From Idiomarinaceae bacterium (GTDB lineage Bacteria; Pseudomonadota; Gammaproteobacteria; Enterobacterales; Alteromonadaceae), in assembly GCA_002685255.1 (NCBI GenBank), contig NYWU01000018.1, forward strand, positions 1-60,268: a stretch of 60,268 nt of DNA. Reading direction: 5' to 3'. The notes under the pieces are model-generated. The model saw nothing but the letters and a program-made list of their open reading frames with translations. It was not told where the DNA came from and did no database searches. Below are positions 43,647 through 51,942 of this stretch, in pieces. The translations under genes were made by a program, and so were the position numbers. Position 1 is the stretch's first letter. Every line of letters starts with the position of its first letter.

Positions 43647-45104
43647 ATGTCATCTCACTCTATGTCGTCACTCACAAAACAGGATTGTTTCATTGAGGGA
43701 CATTGGGTACCGACCGAAAAGCGGTTCGCCGTTACAAACCCTGCCAATGGCGAGGTAATCACAGAAGTGGCCGACGCCGATGGCGATCTAACTAAGCGAG
43801 CGATTAACGCCGCTGAAGTAGCATTGGCTAAATGGCGTGCTACATCTACCCAAGATCGCGCAGCACTGTTGCGTAAATGGTATCAAGCCATCATGGACAA
43901 CAAGCAAGCACTGGGCGAGCTGATGAGCGCTGAGCAAGGCAAACCTGTACCCGAAGCAGTTGGTGAGGTGGAATACGGCGCCAGCTTTGTCGATTGGTTT
44001 GCCGGTGAAGCGGAACGAATTAACGGAGATATTCTACCGATTACCGATAGCAGCAAACGTGTCATGGTGATCAAACAACCAGTAGGCGTATGCGCCGCCA
44101 TCACGCCTTGGAACTTTCCGAACGCAATGATTACACGCAAAGTTGCGCCTGCACTCGCGGCTGGTTGTACCATCGTGGTTAAACCACCTCAACTGACACC
44201 CTTATCAAGTCTCGCACTGGCTCAGCTGGCGAGCGAAGTCGGTATTCCAGACGGTGTCATTAATATCTTACCGACCACGGACTCAAAAACCGTGGGCGAA
44301 ATTCTGGCAACATCAAAACAAGTTAGAAAACTGTCTTTCACTGGCTCAACCGGTGTCGGCAAGATCCTAATGAAGCAGTGTGCTGAGAACGTTAAAAAGA
44401 TCTCGCTCGAACTCGGTGGCAATGCACCTTTCATTGTGTTCGATGATGCGGATCTAGACGAAGCAGCGGAACAGTTGATGGCATGTAAATTCCGCAACGG
44501 CGGTCAAACATGTATCTCAGCGAACCGTGTGTTGGTGCAAGATAGCGTAAAAGAAGCCTTCGTTAAGAAAGTGGTCTCTAAGGTTAAAGCGCTTAATGTG
44601 GGTCCAGGTGATAAAGAAGACGTCGATCTGGGACCATTGATTGATCAAGACGCTGTCGATAAAGTTCAACGGCTCGTCATCAGTGCCAAATCCGATGGTG
44701 CAGAAATAGAAGAAGGCGGATCGGTAATGACCGATTTGGGCGACCTATTCTATGCACCGACCGTTATCTCGGGCGTGACCCAAGACATGGAAATCACTCA
44801 AGAAGAAATTTTCGGTCCCGTCATCGCAATTTCGAGTTTTGAAACTGAGGAAGAAGCGATTCAACAGGCGAACGACACTCCGTTCGGTCTTGCTTCCTAC
44901 TTTGCCGCTAAAGATACTGCTCGCATATTCCGAGTCAGTGAAGGGCTTGAATACGGCATGGTCGGTGTCAACACAGGCGCGATTTCCCACGCCTACAATC
45001 CATTTGGCGGAATTAAAGAATCGGGTATTGGACGTGAAGGGTCAAAATACGGTATAGATGAGTACTTGGAAATTAAGACCATCACGTTAGGCGGCCTTGA
45101 ATGA
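43647..45104 (+). CDS. gabD: NAD(P)-dependent succinate-semialdehyde dehydrogenase
   Basis: A 485-residue aldehyde dehydrogenase of the GabD group, oxidising succinate semialdehyde to succinate at the end of GABA or polyamine breakdown. Motifs: ITPWNFPNAMITRKVAPALAAGCT, SFTGSTGVGK, LELGGNAPFIVFDDADLD (with the general base Glu), and catalytic Cys289 in NGGQTCISANR. The C-terminal NTGAISHAYNPFGGIKESG is also GabD-like. The ATG at 43647 has AGGAGG five bases ahead. No GABA transaminase is adjacent. The next gene starts inside its stop codon. Confidence 0.88.
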   Translation: MSSHSMSSLTKQDCFIEGHWVPTEKRFAVTNPANGEVITEVADADGDLTKRAINAAEVALAKWRATSTQDRAALLRKWYQAIMDNKQALGELMSAEQGKPVPEAVGEVEYGASFVDWFAGEAERINGDILPITDSSKRVMVIKQPVGVCAAITPWNFPNAMITRKVAPALAAGCTIVVKPPQLTPLSSLALAQLASEVGIPDGVINILPTTDSKTVGEILATSKQVRKLSFTGSTGVGKILMKQCAENVKKISLELGGNAPFIVFDDADLDEAAEQLMACKFRNGGQTCISANRVLVQDSVKEAFVKKVVSKVKALNVGPGDKEDVDLGPLIDQDAVDKVQRLVISAKSDGAEIEEGGSVMTDLGDLFYAPTVISGVTQDMEITQEEIFGPVIAISSFETEEEAIQQANDTPFGLASYFAAKDTARIFRVSEGLEYGMVGVNTGAISHAYNPFGGIKESGIGREGSKYGIDEYLEIKTITLGGLE

Positions 45105-46486
45105 GCACCACCCCATCAATAGCTGAGTTATTTGATTCACTCAGTAACACCTACAAAACCGGGCTTTCACGCCCGGTTTTTTGGCGTAAACAACAGCTAG
45201 AAGGCATTAAGAACTTTCTCACAAAAGAGCAGTCTTCGATCGAGCGCGCCCTCACGCAGGACTTGGGTAAACATCCGAGCGAAAGTCGATTAACTGAGCT
45301 TAACTATTTATTAAGTCACATCGATTACACACTGAAGCATCTCAATAAGTGGGTTAAACCGACGCGTGTGAAAACGCCGTTATTGGCGTGGCCTGGATCA
45401 AGTCAACTCTATCCTGAGCCGCTCGGTACAGTGCTTATTCTAGGGGCGTGGAATTATCCCCTACAGCTACTTATTGCGCCGGCGATTGCCGCCATTGCGG
45501 CTGGCAACTGTGTGATACTGAAGCCATCAGAACATGCGCCAAACACCGCAGAGGTCATCGCCAATAAGCTGGGCGACTATATCGACAACCATGCGATTAA
45601 GGTTGTCACCGGTGATGTCTCGGTTGCTGACGAACTTACCCAACAACCTTTTGATCATATTTTCTACACCGGCGGTAGTAATGGTGCTAAAGCTGTTTTA
45701 CGTAACGCAGCGCAACACCTGACACCGACAACACTGGAGCTCGGTGGTAAAAGTCCGGCAATTGTAAGTGAAGATTGCGATATTGAGGTCACCGCTCGGC
45801 GCTTGGTCTGGGGCAAATACCTTAACGCCGGTCAAACCTGTATAGCGCCGGATTATGTGCTGGTTCAGGACAGCATTCGCGATACGTTGATAAGCAAAAT
45901 CAAAGAGCAAATCGAACTGTTTTACGGCAATGACCCGCAACAGAGCGATGATTACGGTCGGATTATTAGTGCCAACCATTGGCAACGTCTTGTAAAGCTA
46001 CTCGACGACACAGACATCATCAGTGGCGGAGACTATCAGCGTAAAGATAACTATATCGCGCCCACACTTATCAACTTAGATGGACTGGACAGCGAGCACC
46101 CACTTCATCACGAAGAGATCTTTGGTCCGCTACTCCCAATCAAATCAGTGACGTCCATACAAGCCGCCATTGATTACGTGATAGCAAAGCCTAAACCTTT
46201 AGCGTGCTACGCCTTTAGTAAAAATAATCGCACCCTCGAACAAATTAAAGAGCAAGTCAGTGCCGGAAGCTACTGCGCAAATGATACGTTGATGTTTATG
46301 CTGAACGAAGAGCTTCCGTTTGGAGGCGTTGGCCAAAGTGGCATGGGTCGTTATCACGGTAAATTTGGTTTTGACACGCTCAGTCATCAAAAGGCAGTCA
46401 TGCAACGTTCCTTTAAGTTCGACGTAGCGCTGCGTTATCCACCTTACACCAAACTTAAAGACAAGCTACTGGCGTGGCTCAAGTAA
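45101..46486 (+). CDS. Class 3 aldehyde dehydrogenase
   Basis: A 461-residue aldehyde dehydrogenase of the ALDH3 (fatty/aromatic aldehyde, coniferyl aldehyde dehydrogenase-like) group. Visible are the N-terminal TYKTGLSRPVFWRKQQL, ILGAWNYPLQLLIAPAIAAIAAGN, FYTGGSNGAK, LELGGKSPAIV, catalytic Cys247 in AGQTCIAPDYVL, and PFGGVGQSGMGRYHG. It uses NAD(P) to oxidise medium or long aliphatic or aromatic aldehydes. Its start overlaps the gabD stop (ATGA), so the two form an operon. A terminator-like hairpin lies within its codons 19-28. Confidence 0.87.
   Translation: MSTTPSIAELFDSLSNTYKTGLSRPVFWRKQQLEGIKNFLTKEQSSIERALTQDLGKHPSESRLTELNYLLSHIDYTLKHLNKWVKPTRVKTPLLAWPGSSQLYPEPLGTVLILGAWNYPLQLLIAPAIAAIAAGNCVILKPSEHAPNTAEVIANKLGDYIDNHAIKVVTGDVSVADELTQQPFDHIFYTGGSNGAKAVLRNAAQHLTPTTLELGGKSPAIVSEDCDIEVTARRLVWGKYLNAGQTCIAPDYVLVQDSIRDTLISKIKEQIELFYGNDPQQSDDYGRIISANHWQRLVKLLDDTDIISGGDYQRKDNYIAPTLINLDGLDSEHPLHHEEIFGPLLPIKSVTSIQAAIDYVIAKPKPLACYAFSKNNRTLEQIKEQVSAGSYCANDTLMFMLNEELPFGGVGQSGMGRYHGKFGFDTLSHQKAVMQRSFKFDVALRYPPYTKLKDKLLAWLK
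45155..45182 (+). terminator. Terminator-like hairpin inside the class 3 aldehyde dehydrogenase gene
   Basis: 10-bp perfect stem AAAACCGGGC / GCCCGGTTTT (45155-45164, 45171-45180), 6-nt loop, ending in six T residues (45177-45182). It starts 51 bases after the gabD stop and lies within the coding sequence for the conserved KTGLSRPVF segment. Confidence 0.7.
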
Positions 46487-46558
46487 TGATGCCATTGAAT
46501 TTCCTTCGGGTTGCCCCGATGTTGCTATGTATTGATACATTTAAATAAAGGCTGACTC

Positions 46559-47410
46559 ATGGCACAGAGCAATATTGTCGACATTACACTGCAGAATTTT
46601 CAGCAAGTTTTATTAGAAGGCTCGAAAGAGCGATTAGTGATCATCGATTTTTGGGCTGACTGGTGCGAGCCTTGCAAACAATTAATGCCGGTATTAGAAC
46701 GTATTGCGAGCCAATACCCCGACGACATTACCTTGGCAAAAATTAATTGTGACGAGCAACAAGAGCTTGCCATGCAGTTTGGCGTTCGTAGTTTGCCTAC
46801 CGTCGCCTTCTTTAAGGACGGCCAGCCCGTTGACAGCTTCGCGGGGGTTAAATCTGAAACTGAAATTATGACAATGCTCGAACCCCATTTGCCAAGCCCA
46901 GCCGATAGTTTTATTCAAAATGCACAACAAGCACTTGCCGAAGGCAACGCTGCGGAAGCCTACACGCAAGCCAAACAGGCTTTTGACATTGATAGTAGCA
47001 ACATGACCGCCATCAAATTATTGGCAGAAGCAGCGGTCGACCACGGTCGTTTAGCACAAGCTAAGGAGCTCGCGGCGACGATCCCAATGGTCGAGCACGA
47101 TAGTGACTATCAACGGATCATGAGCAAAATCGAACTCGCTGAAGATAGCGCCGACTCGCCAGAGATTAAAGCACTACAAGCGCAGGTCGAGGAAGAGCCA
47201 GATAATAGCGAATTAAAAATCAAACTCGCGCTGCAACTGCACCAGTCGCACCGAGATGAAGAAGCCATTTCATTGTTATTTGAAGTGATGCGCAAGGATC
47301 CCGCACGCACTGAAGCTAAAAAATATGCACTCGACGTTATCAATCAATTACCTGACGGTGATCCGCTTGCATCGAAGGCGCGTAGAACTCTTTACAGCAT
47401 GATGTATTAA
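46559..47410 (+). CDS. ybbN: Thioredoxin-TPR co-chaperone CnoX/YbbN
   Basis: A 283-residue protein with an N-terminal thioredoxin fold (about 1-110) and C-terminal tetratricopeptide repeats (about 115-280). The active site is WCEPC (Cys36, Cys39); Escherichia CnoX has lost the first Cys and is not a reductase, whereas here both Cys are present. RSLPTVAFFKDGQPV gives the cis-Pro loop. The family shields oxidised proteins from aggregation and hands them to chaperones. A strong terminator follows. Confidence 0.88.
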   Translation: MAQSNIVDITLQNFQQVLLEGSKERLVIIDFWADWCEPCKQLMPVLERIASQYPDDITLAKINCDEQQELAMQFGVRSLPTVAFFKDGQPVDSFAGVKSETEIMTMLEPHLPSPADSFIQNAQQALAEGNAAEAYTQAKQAFDIDSSNMTAIKLLAEAAVDHGRLAQAKELAATIPMVEHDSDYQRIMSKIELAEDSADSPEIKALQAQVEEEPDNSELKIKLALQLHQSHRDEEAISLLFEVMRKDPARTEAKKYALDVINQLPDGDPLASKARRTLYSMMY

Positions 47411-47433
47411 TGGCTGTTCACTAGCAACGAGTT

Positions 47434-47465
47434 CGGCCGGTTCCCTCAACCGGCCGCTTTTTTTT
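47434..47465 (+). terminator. Rho-independent terminator of ybbN, abutting the zapE start
   Basis: 9-bp stem CGGCCGGTT / AACCGGCCG (47434-47442, 47448-47456), 5-nt loop, then C and eight T residues. The last T is directly followed by the zapE ATG. Confidence 0.92.
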
Positions 47466-48533
47466 ATGATAAAGACACAGTATCAAAGCCTTATTCACTC
47501 AGGAAAATTGCAAGCGGACGCACTGCAAGCATCGGTGTGCGCTCGTCTTGATATTCTGCGCCAGCAACTTGTTCAATCGGCGCATCCACAATCTGTTTAT
47601 ATATACGGTCCCGTCGGTCGCGGCAAGTCGATGCTAATGGACTTATTCTATAACAGCCTAGCTATTTCAGAAAAAACTCGCTTGCATTATCACCATTTCA
47701 TGAAGCGCATTCATGATCAGCTCAATCACCACCAAGGTGAGACCGATCCACTGTTAACTATCGCAGGTGTATGGGCTCAAGACTATCGGGTGATATGTTT
47801 AGATGAATTTATCGTCGAAGACATCGGTGATGCGATGCTGTTAGGTAATCTCTGGCAGGCGTTGTTTAGTCATGGTGTCACCCTCGTCACGACCTCAAAT
47901 ACGCCACCGTCGGAGCTGTATCGGGGCGGCCTTGCACGGCACCGCTTTGAACCCTTCATTCAGTTGCTCGAGCGACAATGCCAAATCATTGACCTTGATT
48001 CAGGTATTGATTACCGCCGACTAAAACAGGGTGAAGCGCCGTATTACTTTATTGAGCAGTCAGCACAAGACTTTAAGCAGCAAGTCGCCGCACACTTTGG
48101 TCAGTTGTCTAATAATAAGCCAGTGACCATCATGAACCGCGATTTACCTTGCATAGGGCGCTCAAAAAATACAATTCTATTTGACTTCGCTCAGCTCTGC
48201 TCAGGTCCAAGAAGCCAGCGTGACTATATGGAACTCGCGGATCACTACAAGCATATCGCCGTTGATAAAGTTCCACGTTTTACTTTTAAGCCAAAAAATT
48301 CGACTCAACAAGGTGTCGAGGACGGCTACCAACGCAACGCGACTCATCAACACGAAAGTCACTTGGATAATGAGGCTCGCCGTTTCATCGCGTTGATCGA
48401 TGAGTGCTACGACCGTGGTTGCTTACTCATACTTAATGCTGCCGATGAGCCCGAACGCCTGTATCAAGCTGAGTTACTTAAGTTTCCGTTTCAGCGCTGT
48501 GTGTCACGAATTATAGAAATGCAGTCTTGGTAA
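47466..48533 (+). CDS. zapE: Cell division ATPase ZapE (AFG1-like)
   Basis: A 355-residue P-loop ATPase of the AFG1/ZapE family, which acts at the Z ring under stress. Motifs: TQYQSLIHSG at the start, Walker A GPVGRGKS (48-55), Walker B VICLDEFIVEDIGDAML, LVTTSNTPPSELYRGGLARHRFEPFI, and the C-terminal RRFIALIDECYDRGCLLI. Alignable family residues begin at residue 4, so the ATG at 47466 is very probably right, although it comes right after the ybbN terminator T run and has no Shine-Dalgarno sequence. Confidence 0.9.
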   Translation: MIKTQYQSLIHSGKLQADALQASVCARLDILRQQLVQSAHPQSVYIYGPVGRGKSMLMDLFYNSLAISEKTRLHYHHFMKRIHDQLNHHQGETDPLLTIAGVWAQDYRVICLDEFIVEDIGDAMLLGNLWQALFSHGVTLVTTSNTPPSELYRGGLARHRFEPFIQLLERQCQIIDLDSGIDYRRLKQGEAPYYFIEQSAQDFKQQVAAHFGQLSNNKPVTIMNRDLPCIGRSKNTILFDFAQLCSGPRSQRDYMELADHYKHIAVDKVPRFTFKPKNSTQQGVEDGYQRNATHQHESHLDNEARRFIALIDECYDRGCLLILNAADEPERLYQAELLKFPFQRCVSRIIEMQSW

Positions 48534-48699
48534 GCGTTAAAACTTCTTAAATTTCCTTATTAAACCTGTGCTTTACACCTTTAATCGCATTACGGGCAGG
48601 CGCACGCTTGCCGACTGCCCTGCCCCTTGCTAGGATTGCTTAAATTTTTAGCTCGCAAAAAGAGCTCGACAATAACAATTAAAAAGAAGAAGGAAACTA

Positions 48700-50118
48700 A
48701 TGAGCGAACAACGCGATCAATTCAGTTCGAAGATCGGGTTCATTCTGGCTGCTGCGGGCTCAGCGGTTGGTATCGGTAACCTGGTTGGATTCCCTGTCGC
48801 TGCAACTAAAAACGGTGGTGGAGCCTTTCTACTAATTTACGCACTTTTTGTTGCATTCATATGTCTGCCTATTATGCTTGCCGAAATGGGGCTTGGTCGC
48901 AAAGCGCAGAAAAACCCATTGGGCTCATACTTAGCATTAGGCAGTGGCAAACCATTTTGGAGCTTTTCCGGTTTCCTAGCGGTTCTTACCCCTTTCATGA
49001 TCGCTATATTTTATATGGTTATCACTGTCTGGATTTTCGGCTACCTTTATCACGCAGCCATTGGTGACCTCAGTAAATTGGCCGACCCCAGTTACTTTGG
49101 CCAGTTTGTCAACGACTACAGCTTCGTTGGCTTCCTCGTTGCAGTCACCTTAATCGTCAACGTGATTCTTATGGGCGGCGTTCGCCAGGGTATAGAGAAA
49201 GCGGCTAAATTCCTTATGCCAGCGTTATTTATTATGCTGATTTTGCTGGTTATCTTTGTACTCTCATTGGATAACGCATCGATCGGTATCCAATTCTATT
49301 TGGTCCCCGATTTCAGCAAAATTGATGGCTCTGTCATCAGTGGCGCACTGTCACAAGCCTTTTTCAGCTTGTCGCTCGGTATGGGCATTCTCATCACTTA
49401 TGGCTCTTATTTCAGCCGTAAGGACGATATTGTAACCTCCGGTAAGCTTGTCGCGATAACAGACACCGCGGTCGCTTTCACCGCAGGTCTCATGACCTTG
49501 CCGGCGATATTCGCAATTAATCCGAATACAGACCCTAACTCACTCAGCGATTCTTCGGTAAGCATGATCTTTTCATTCTTCCCACAAATTTTTATCGCGT
49601 TAGAAGCATCGATTGGATATGTTGGCGCCAGCATCGCGGCCACCATTTTCTTCTTGCTGGCTTTTGTTGCAGCCATTACCTCGTTGGTTTCTATTATTGA
49701 GGTACCGACGGCAGCCATCATTCAACAACGTGGCACGTCGCGTAAAAAAGCACTCTCAATTATGTGTGTTGCGACTACAGTACTCACAATTATCGCAGCC
49801 ACTTCATTTGGATTCATTCCAGCATTTACCGAATTTGTTAGCTACGGTGGTGTAACCAAATCTGTTTTTGATGTCATTTATGATGTCTTTTATGACACCA
49901 TTTTGCCGCTTAATGGCTTGCTCATTTGCTTGTTTGTTTGGTGGCACTGGCGGTATAGCAGCCTTGAAAAAGAGTTATCTGAGGGTAATAGCAATTACCC
50001 CAATACCTTCTTAGCTAAATACGTACGTGTGTCCATTACCACCTTTATTCCAGCTATCCTATTTGTGGTATTCATCAACACGGTATTAAGCAAATTCTTT
50101 GGCATCACGTGGTTCTAA
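48700..50118 (+). CDS. Sodium-dependent transporter, NSS/SNF family
   Basis: A 472-residue secondary transporter of the neurotransmitter:sodium symporter family, with 11-12 transmembrane helices. The first helix carries GSAVGIGNLVGFPVAATKNGGGAFLLIYALF (read as two halves), which holds the sodium and substrate sites; the usual WRFPY appears as VGFPV. Such bacterial transporters carry amino acids; the substrate cannot be assigned. GAAGGAA precedes the ATG. The upstream 165 bp contains a GGGCAG/CTGCCC inverted repeat near 48595 but no sure terminator for zapE. Confidence 0.88.
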   Translation: MSEQRDQFSSKIGFILAAAGSAVGIGNLVGFPVAATKNGGGAFLLIYALFVAFICLPIMLAEMGLGRKAQKNPLGSYLALGSGKPFWSFSGFLAVLTPFMIAIFYMVITVWIFGYLYHAAIGDLSKLADPSYFGQFVNDYSFVGFLVAVTLIVNVILMGGVRQGIEKAAKFLMPALFIMLILLVIFVLSLDNASIGIQFYLVPDFSKIDGSVISGALSQAFFSLSLGMGILITYGSYFSRKDDIVTSGKLVAITDTAVAFTAGLMTLPAIFAINPNTDPNSLSDSSVSMIFSFFPQIFIALEASIGYVGASIAATIFFLLAFVAAITSLVSIIEVPTAAIIQQRGTSRKKALSIMCVATTVLTIIAATSFGFIPAFTEFVSYGGVTKSVFDVIYDVFYDTILPLNGLLICLFVWWHWRYSSLEKELSEGNSNYPNTFLAKYVRVSITTFIPAILFVVFINTVLSKFFGITWF

Positions 50119-51878
50119 AACATACTGGCTTTAGGCAATTACATATCATTTCAGATGGGGCTCTTTTGAGCCCCTCTTTCGAAACATGTCCCAACAAACT
50201 TTCGCTTTATTTATCTGACTCTGATACCGCAGCCCATGCGGCCACCAACCGTTATAGAGACTTCCTTGGACACGAGTTCAACCAGGTCGTCATTGACTGT
50301 CGAAACCAACTGAATTTTGATGCCATAGCCGCTTTGTGTGGCACTTTGATGGCCGGTGGCGAGCTAGTGCTACTGACGCCACAACGGCCTTCTCCCGCGT
50401 TAAATCGGCTCATCGATTGTTGGCAAATGCGTTCGCCCATTGAGGCCACAAGCGATGCTAAGCCACCTTCACTGCCTACGGCAGCCCAACAGGACCTTGT
50501 CCAACAGTTGCAGGACAAAGAATCCGTGCATATAGTAATTGCATCAAGGGGGCGTGGCAAAAGTAGTTGCTTAGGGACAGCGCTTGCTCAAGCCGACAGC
50601 GCAAACCAATGTATTGTTACAGCGCCCAGAAAAGCGAATGCTCAAGTATTACTGAAGCACGCACCTCATGCTCACTTTGTTGCTTGGGACACACTGATCA
50701 AACAACACGGCTCGACAGAGCGACTCATCATTGATGAAGCGGCCGGTATTCCTCTGTGGGCGATGCAACAGTTGGTACAGAAATATCCAGCTTGGATGCT
50801 AGCCACTACGGTAGATGGCTACGAGGGGTGTGGTCGTGGTTTTGCTATTCACTTTATTGAATGGGCCAAGCGCACATTTAGCAGGGTCAAGGTACATACG
50901 TTGCAAGAGCCCCTGCGTTGGTTAACAGGTGACCCTTTAGAACATTGGCTAAAGGAAGCATTACTGCTTAATGCGGCGCCTCAATGCTTAACCCAGTCAG
51001 TGGATAGTGGCGTATATCACGCAAGCCAACTACCAGAGGATGTATTGCACCAAGCATTTGAGTTGCTACTCGAGGCTCACTATCAAAGTAGTCCAAATGA
51101 CCTCAAACTACTGCTCGACGAACCGCTACACCACCTTTACTTGCACGTTAATAATGGTTCCGTCGTCGCGGTTGCTTGGCTCGTACTAGAAGGTCCATTG
51201 GCCGATGAGCTCACCTTGCAAGTACAACAAGGTAAACGCCGTCCACCTGGAAATTTATTACCTCAGAGCCTCAGTTACTTTCTACAAAGTCCCCGCTTAG
51301 CAGCATTGCGATGGTGCCGAGTGAGTAGAATCGCGGTACAAGAAAATCACCGCCGACAACGCATCGCCTCAGCTGTACTCACAGCCATTCGGCAATGGGC
51401 AACGACGCAAAACGTGCATGCATTAGGTACAAGTTTTGGTTACGAATCTGGTTTAGCTCAGTTTTGGCGTGCCAACGGCTACCAGCTGGTCCGACTCAGT
51501 AGTAAGCAAGATCGCGTCAGCGCTCGCTATGCTTCGCTTTGGGTCTCCCCGTTAACTGCAGAATCCGAAGCCTTGTGCTCACCGCTGTTTGAATGGGGAA
51601 CAGCGCAGCTACGTTGGTGGTTTGCTGGACACCTTCCATCAAGTAGGCTCAATGCTACCGCAAACGCTTTACTAAACGCTTTTAAAGAGGGTGTTTTGCC
51701 GCTCGATAGTGTTTTGTTAGCCTGCGCGTGGGTGAGTGATCACGATGCTATCCACTTCACGCCATCGGACTTTGCCGTTCCTCAAAACGCGATACAGTCA
51801 CTCAAACAAACTTATAATGCGGACTCGCTCAAACAACTCAGCGCACTAATGCGTTCAGACATCGCTAAAATTCTGTAA
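50109..51878 (+). CDS. tmcA: tRNA(Met) cytidine acetyltransferase
   Basis: Makes N4-acetylcytidine at the wobble base of elongator tRNA-Met, using ATP and acetyl-CoA. Domains: a short N-terminal region, an ATPase domain with Walker A SRGRGKSS and LIIDEAAGIPLWAMQQL plus TTVDGYEGCGRGF, and a GNAT domain with RVSRIAVQENHRRQRIASAVL and GTSFGYESGLAQFWRANGY. At 589 residues it is shorter than Escherichia TmcA (671). The GTG start overlaps the transporter gene by ten bases and lacks a ribosome site; the GFRQLHIISDG segment that follows aligns with the family N-terminus, supporting it. A terminator-like hairpin lies in codons 17-24. Confidence 0.9.
   Translation: MVLKHTGFRQLHIISDGALLSPSFETCPNKLSLYLSDSDTAAHAATNRYRDFLGHEFNQVVIDCRNQLNFDAIAALCGTLMAGGELVLLTPQRPSPALNRLIDCWQMRSPIEATSDAKPPSLPTAAQQDLVQQLQDKESVHIVIASRGRGKSSCLGTALAQADSANQCIVTAPRKANAQVLLKHAPHAHFVAWDTLIKQHGSTERLIIDEAAGIPLWAMQQLVQKYPAWMLATTVDGYEGCGRGFAIHFIEWAKRTFSRVKVHTLQEPLRWLTGDPLEHWLKEALLLNAAPQCLTQSVDSGVYHASQLPEDVLHQAFELLLEAHYQSSPNDLKLLLDEPLHHLYLHVNNGSVVAVAWLVLEGPLADELTLQVQQGKRRPPGNLLPQSLSYFLQSPRLAALRWCRVSRIAVQENHRRQRIASAVLTAIRQWATTQNVHALGTSFGYESGLAQFWRANGYQLVRLSSKQDRVSARYASLWVSPLTAESEALCSPLFEWGTAQLRWWFAGHLPSSRLNATANALLNAFKEGVLPLDSVLLACAWVSDHDAIHFTPSDFAVPQNAIQSLKQTYNADSLKQLSALMRSDIAKIL
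50157..50180 (+). terminator. Terminator-like hairpin inside tmcA
   Basis: 7-bp perfect stem GGGGCTC / GAGCCCC (50157-50163, 50168-50174), TTTT loop, then TCTTTC, an imperfect T run. It lies 39 bases after the transporter stop and within tmcA coding sequence. Confidence 0.55.
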
Positions 51879-51942
51879 AGCGATTGAGTCGTTGGCTGAG
51901 GGTTCATAGAATAGTCAAATAATTTAATCAAAGGGATATCCT

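Noticed and set aside
48590-48640. GGGCAG/CTGCCC inverted repeat as a zapE terminator
   Set aside because: The stem is short with a long loop and no T run follows.
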